The notes beneath the pieces were generated by a model. It saw only the letters and a list, made by a program, of their open reading frames with translations. It made no database searches and had not been told where the DNA came from. A stretch of DNA of 64,000 bases, from NCBI RefSeq assembly GCF_006874425.1, contig NZ_VIJZ01000002.1, positions 248,001 to 312,000 on the forward strand. The letters are read 5' to 3'. How positions within the stretch are numbered: the stretch's first letter is position 1; the number at the start of each line of letters is the position of its first letter. This stretch comes from Paenibacillus ottowii (GTDB taxonomy: Bacteria > Bacillota > Bacilli > Paenibacillales > Paenibacillaceae). Positions 60,776 through 64,000 of this stretch are shown here, in pieces. A program made the translations under genes and the position numbers.

Positions 60776-61301
60776 TAGGCCATACCCCCATTTGCTGAGA
60801 TTGACGTGGCAAAACGATAAACTTCGTCGCGTTGCCTTCACTGAGTCGGATATAGACATTGTTCGAATCCATATCGGTATCAGCCTTGATCCCTGCTTTT
60901 TTCTTTTTCATCTGCTCAACTGTAGATGAAATTTGAGTATATTTTTTATTTTCCATCGCTTCGGCTACAGGAAACATAGCTTCAGACCACCATTGATTCA
61001 GTGATGAATTGGAATGATCTGCGATATCCAGGTTAATCGAACGGCTGCCAATGATGGACTGCCCTTTTTGCTTAACCACATCGACCAACCCGGCCACATC
61101 CGCCTGCGGTTTGAGATCAAGTTTCAAGACGACCTGATCCTGTTTAATATCTATTTGAGCGCTTTTCACGCCTGGATATTGAGATACCAGTTTTTCTAGA
61201 GGACTTTGCATTGTAACCTGACGATAAATGAACCATCCCCCAAATAACAACAAGGCTGCCAAAACGGCCGCCACAACTATAGGAACTGCACGTAACTTCA
61301 A
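60768..61301 (-). CDS. Single-pass membrane protein paired with the FtsH-like protease
   Basis: Unrecognised 177-residue protein. One membrane anchor near the N-terminus (VPIVVAAVLAALLLFGGWFIY) is followed by an outer domain with beta strands (SAQIDIKQDQVVLKLDLKPQ), a helical middle (LNQWWSEAMFPVAEAMENKK) and VYIRLSEGNATKFIVLPRQ near the end. Start is TTG 61301 with AGGAGG 7 bases upstream; a nearby ATG is out of frame. Its last 8 bases overlap the protease start, so the two proteins are made together and probably act together. Confidence 0.8.
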   Translation of the reverse strand: MKLRAVPIVVAAVLAALLLFGGWFIYRQVTMQSPLEKLVSQYPGVKSAQIDIKQDQVVLKLDLKPQADVAGLVDVVKQKGQSIIGSRSINLDIADHSNSSLNQWWSEAMFPVAEAMENKKYTQISSTVEQMKKKKAGIKADTDMDSNNVYIRLSEGNATKFIVLPRQSQQMGVWPNA

Positions 61302-61755
61302 ACAACATCCTCCTCTCAAAATGTAAAACCCAGAAGAAACGGGACGAATGTCAACAAACAACCAAATTTCATGATCTTATAGCGATCAGCAACTTATTTA
61401 TCTATCATATTTGTCTATCACTTATCAAATATAGTATATCATAACGTGAATCTAATATCGAAGGCAATGTGTGGAGGAGTTGTGAGAAGGCAAAATCATT
61501 GGTTATGGGTGGAAGCCGATGTCTTAGCAGAAAAATTAGCTAGGTATGGATGCTTCGCTAGCTTAAAGCCCAGCTTTGCAGCGCAGCAAGAAAAAGACGT
61601 AAATACGAATTATATCGCATTTACGCCTTTTTTTCTTCATTTCAATCATTCCAAGCTATATAGTCTGAGTGTAAAAGTTACCTTCGCGCAGCGCGGTGTC
61701 TGTTCCCTCCTACCTCAGCACTTCCAAACCACCATTCTCCATTCTTAACATCACG
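61302..61755. other. 454-base gap between the protease pair and ypmB
   Basis: Contains a plus-strand promoter-like pair TTGTCT-N18-TATATC (61410-61440), a GTG frame with GGAGGA upstream (from about 61477) and the hairpin at 61596-61634. A short plus-strand transcript is possible. On the minus strand it must hold the promoter of the protease pair; no convincing hexamers were found. Nothing else is supported. Confidence 0.4.
61596..61634. terminator. Hairpin with T runs on both strands downstream of ypmB
   Basis: GACGTAAATACGA / TCGCATTTACGCC with a six-base A/T loop, followed by TTTTTTTC on plus and by TTTTTC on minus. It probably ends the ypmB-side transcript and any plus-strand transcript from 61440. 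Confidence 0.7.
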
Positions 61756-62280
61756 CTAGTAATTCGGCAAAGTATACTTTATCCCTGTCGATCCCCCATC
61801 AGAGAAACGATAGAAGGTATAGTTATGATGGCTTCCATCATCGTAAAACAGTTGCCATACATATTCGCCATTGAACACACTCGGTTGGAGTCTCACAATT
61901 TTCACATTAGGAAGTTGCTGCTGGACGATCGCCGTCATTTTTTGTTCGTCGACTCCGTTTTTTATCAGCTCAGTATGAACACCTTTTGGATCTGCAGCAG
62001 GGATGTTAGGTTGCCCCTCCATTTTCTGAAAGGGAACCCACACCATTATATTTTCATTCTGTGCGTTTTTTCCTTCAACTACCCAATATATCTGATCCCA
62101 TACAGACTTCCATGTCTGAGTCGTGCTTACCAGACCACCCACTTGCTTGGCCTTAATGATAGCGGCATTTTTCTCAGCCACCTGGTCTTGAGTAACGTAG
62201 GAATAATACCAGAAAATGCTGACCAGGATCAGTATTACGGCCAAAATGGCGACCGCTATCCATTTTTTCTTATTTTTCAA
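61756..62280 (-). CDS. ypmB: YpmB-like membrane protein (DUF5590)
   Basis: 174-residue single-pass protein: basic MKNKKKW, one membrane segment (about 7-27), then an outer domain with the DUF5590 feature VWDQIYWVVEGKNAQNENIMVWVP and a C-terminal PepSY-like strand set ending GIKYTLPNY. In B. subtilis ypmB lies beside aspB-asnS-dnaD; here asnS-dnaD is about 5 kb away with hbd, ackA and the protease pair between, so an ancestral order has been interrupted. Function unknown. It lies 37 bases after mtaD. Confidence 0.85.
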   Translation of the reverse strand: MKNKKKWIAVAILAVILILVSIFWYYSYVTQDQVAEKNAAIIKAKQVGGLVSTTQTWKSVWDQIYWVVEGKNAQNENIMVWVPFQKMEGQPNIPAADPKGVHTELIKNGVDEQKMTAIVQQQLPNVKIVRLQPSVFNGEYVWQLFYDDGSHHNYTFYRFSDGGSTGIKYTLPNY

Positions 62281-62317
62281 ACTTGTGCTTCCTCTCTAAG
62301 GGGATGTGACACCTGAA

Positions 62318-63619
62318 TTAGCGCGACAGCAGCCCTTCAAAGGCGGCTTGTGCCTCATGTTTGATACGTTCCTCGTCCATCGTCAGGCATTCGCCATTTT
62401 TCACAACCTGACGGCCGTCTACCCATACATGAGCCACGTCTTTGGCACTTGCAGAGTATACGGCATGGGAAATAAGATCTGTACGCGGCAAGAAATGAGC
62501 TTGATTCAGATCTAACGCGATAAAGTCAGCCTTGTTGCCTGCTGCCAGCGCTCCTACCTCTTTTAAACCGATTGACTTTGCGCCATATTCTGTTGCCAGA
62601 CGCAGTGCTTCATTGGCAGGAACTGCCGTAGGGTCACCAGACACTCCCTTGTGAATAAGTGCCGCCAGGCGCATTTCCTCGAACATATCCAGGTTATTAT
62701 TGCTGGCAGGACCATCTGTTCCAAGAGAAACGGTCACTCCTGCACGCAGTAGTTCAGGCACTCTTGCTACGCCGCTTGCCAGCTTCAAGTTGCTGCCTGG
62801 ATTATGGGAGACCGCTACACCTCGTTCTGCTAATAAGGCAATTTCTTCGTCGTTCAAGTGAACGCCGTGGGCAACCAGGGAAGGACGAGAGAAAAAGCCA
62901 AGCTTATCTAAATGTGCAACTGGACGCAAACCGTAATCACGTACGTTTTGCTCAACTTCGGCGATCGTCTCGGACATGTGCGTATGCAATGGTAAATCGA
63001 GATCATGTGCAGCTTGTACGAATTTCTCGATAAACGCAGGCGGACATGTGTACGGGGCATGCGGTGACATCATGGTTGTGATACGGCCGTCTGCTTTACC
63101 ATGCCAGTTGCGCGCAAAAGTTACGGCCTCAGCCAGCTTGATCCGCTGTTCTTCTTCTGAGCATAGTCCAATTGCTCCACGCATCAGACTTGCACGAATG
63201 CCAGACTCTTCAGCTACACGAGCCACCTCATCCATATGGTCGTACATATCCAGGAAAGTCGTGGTTCCACCCTTTAGCATTTCTAACACTGACAAAGATG
63301 TTCCCCAGTACACATCTGTAGATGTAAACTTGGCCTCCATAGGCCACATTTTTTCCTGCAGCCACACTTGAAGGGCCAGATCATCTCCATATCCTCGCAG
63401 CAGAGACATCGCCGCATGACCATGAGTATTCACCAGACCAGGTAAGAACAATAGCCCCTTACCGTCGATTGCTTCCGTCTCTTCCTCACCAGCAGGCAAA
63501 GTCTCGCCAATGTAAGTAATGCGGCTATCCTCCACAATCATAAAACCATGAATTACTCCCGCTTCGGCTCCATTTACGGCAAAAGAACCGTTTTTAATTA
63601 CCCATTTATTCACTGTCAT
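62318..63619 (-). CDS. mtaD: 5-methylthioadenosine / S-adenosylhomocysteine deaminase
   Basis: Amidohydrolase-superfamily deaminase, 433 residues. Metal ligands: NTHGHAAMSLLRGYG (HxH-type), HTHMSETIAEVEQN, His in VAHGVHLNDEEIALL and Asp in LGTDGPASNNNLDMFEEMR. The WLQEKMWPMEAKFTSTDVYWG block is typical of MtaD. It deaminates MTA or SAH to the inosyl compounds, a bypass to the salvage route of which mtnVWXB are in this window. Start ATG 63619 with AAGGAAG upstream; overlaps rex by 14 bases. Confidence 0.93.
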   Translation of the reverse strand: MTVNKWVIKNGSFAVNGAEAGVIHGFMIVEDSRITYIGETLPAGEEETEAIDGKGLLFLPGLVNTHGHAAMSLLRGYGDDLALQVWLQEKMWPMEAKFTSTDVYWGTSLSVLEMLKGGTTTFLDMYDHMDEVARVAEESGIRASLMRGAIGLCSEEEQRIKLAEAVTFARNWHGKADGRITTMMSPHAPYTCPPAFIEKFVQAAHDLDLPLHTHMSETIAEVEQNVRDYGLRPVAHLDKLGFFSRPSLVAHGVHLNDEEIALLAERGVAVSHNPGSNLKLASGVARVPELLRAGVTVSLGTDGPASNNNLDMFEEMRLAALIHKGVSGDPTAVPANEALRLATEYGAKSIGLKEVGALAAGNKADFIALDLNQAHFLPRTDLISHAVYSASAKDVAHVWVDGRQVVKNGECLTMDEERIKHEAQAAFEGLLSR

Positions 63620-64000
63620 ATTGTGCTTCTTCCTTTCCATCCTCCAAATAATATGCGAGGCTAAGCAAATCAGTTGTAAAATCTGTGGCATGTATCCGAA
63701 CGTTAGCCGGTGCCTTGAGAATGATAGGTGCAAAGTTCAGAATCGCTCCAACTCCACTCTCAATGAGCCTGTCAGCTACGTGCTGTGCCTCAAACTCAGG
63801 CACTGTAATAATCCCGATTCGAATATTTTTTTCCTTCACAGTCGCTTCCAGTTCATCCATTGGCTGAACGACCAGTGTATTGATTCTGGTTCCAACCTTA
63901 TCTGGAAACGCATCAAACACTGCCACAATCTTCATATTGTCTTTTAAATATGCGTTATAGTTTGAGAGGGCTTGACCCAGATTACCCGCTCCGACCAGTA
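63606..64000 (-). CDS. rex: Redox-sensing repressor Rex, N-terminal part beyond the window
   Basis: C-terminal 131 codons of the NADH/NAD+-sensing repressor that controls fermentation genes. The nucleotide-binding Rossmann domain is visible from LVGAGNLGQALSNY (the GxGxxG loop) through MKIVAVFDAFPDKVGTRI, KNIRIGIITVPEFEAQHVADRL and GVGAILNFAPIILKAP. The winged-helix DNA-binding domain lies outside the window. Ends in a short acidic tail overlapping mtaD. It would be a plausible regulator of fermentative genes in this region. Confidence 0.93.
   Translation of the reverse strand, partial: LVGAGNLGQALSNYNAYLKDNMKIVAVFDAFPDKVGTRINTLVVQPMDELEATVKEKNIRIGIITVPEFEAQHVADRLIESGVGAILNFAPIILKAPANVRIHATDFTTDLLSLAYYLEDGKEEAQYDSE

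Noticed and set aside
61446..61748. 100-codon plus-strand frame in the ypmB gap
   Set aside because: The frame passes through a strong terminator hairpin and its second half is A/T-rich shadow sequence; only a short RNA is kept as a possibility.
1..64000. CRISPR arrays, rRNA or tRNA genes, prophage or intact transposase genes
   Set aside because: No regularly spaced repeats, no tRNA-like cloverleaf with CCA or rRNA sequence, and no phage or transposase domain was recognised on reading both strands.

Overview
The window looks like a piece of a Paenibacillus chromosome, most likely the P. polymyxa group. Supporting signs are moderate GC, GGAGG-type ribosome binding sites with frequent GTG/TTG starts, U-tailed intrinsic terminators, a proline T-box, copper-amine-oxidase-like stalk domains in secreted proteins, a two-headed dynamin, a GerMN lipoprotein, and Bacillus-like asnS-dnaD and mtn gene sets. 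The genus call is inference; no marker gene such as 16S rRNA is present. Starts were moved from the longest frame where a ribosome binding site decided it.

Layout. 1-3175 (minus): parE and the 5' two thirds of parC (topoisomerase IV). 3274-6243 (minus): SGNH hydrolase, ABC ATPase and ABC permease, translationally coupled. 6452-13682 (minus): AIM24-family protein, secreted CAP-domain protein, purT plus an acetyltransferase, and a heterodimeric ABC exporter. 13939-19166 (minus): a 1223-residue two-headed dynamin, a decayed glutathione peroxidase, a small unknown gene and nth. 19380-23451 (minus): a GerMN lipoprotein and two tandem paralogous cell-wall amidases. 23683-25731 (minus): leuCD.

26088-36945 is the most interesting block: a complete, apparently soluble formate hydrogenlyase-type system built on an [FeFe]-hydrogenase. 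The rightward operon carries a DUF2294/MpsC-like gene, fdhF (Cys instead of selenocysteine), a four-cluster ferredoxin, the [FeFe]-hydrogenase, a second four-cluster ferredoxin, aspartate ammonia-lyase and hydF. A facing leftward operon carries hydE and hydG. So all three H-cluster maturases sit with the enzyme. Each outer end has an Fnr-like box, and both boxes lie at the same -41.5 distance from a -10-like hexamer. This suggests one anaerobic regulon that bounds the cluster. Formate would be oxidised by FdhF, electrons passed by the ferredoxin-like subunits to HydA, and H2 released, with no membrane subunit in sight.

37510-42631: a LysR regulator, a candidate 46-residue ORF with good expression signals, two unknown genes, an XRE/TPR regulator and mtnU. 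42809-50185 (plus): mtnV, then a tRNA-Pro T-box leader followed by proB-proA-proC-mtnW-mtnX-mtnB with overlapping junctions. Three methionine-salvage genes thus appear to sit under a proline riboswitch. 50340-64000: an NTF2-like protein, a flavin reductase-like protein, an ECF sigma/anti-sigma operon with two membrane proteins, asnS-dnaD, hbd-ackA, an FtsH-like protease without ectodomain paired with a single-pass protein, ypmB, mtaD and the 3' part of rex. I saw no rRNA, tRNA, CRISPR array, intact IS element or prophage gene.
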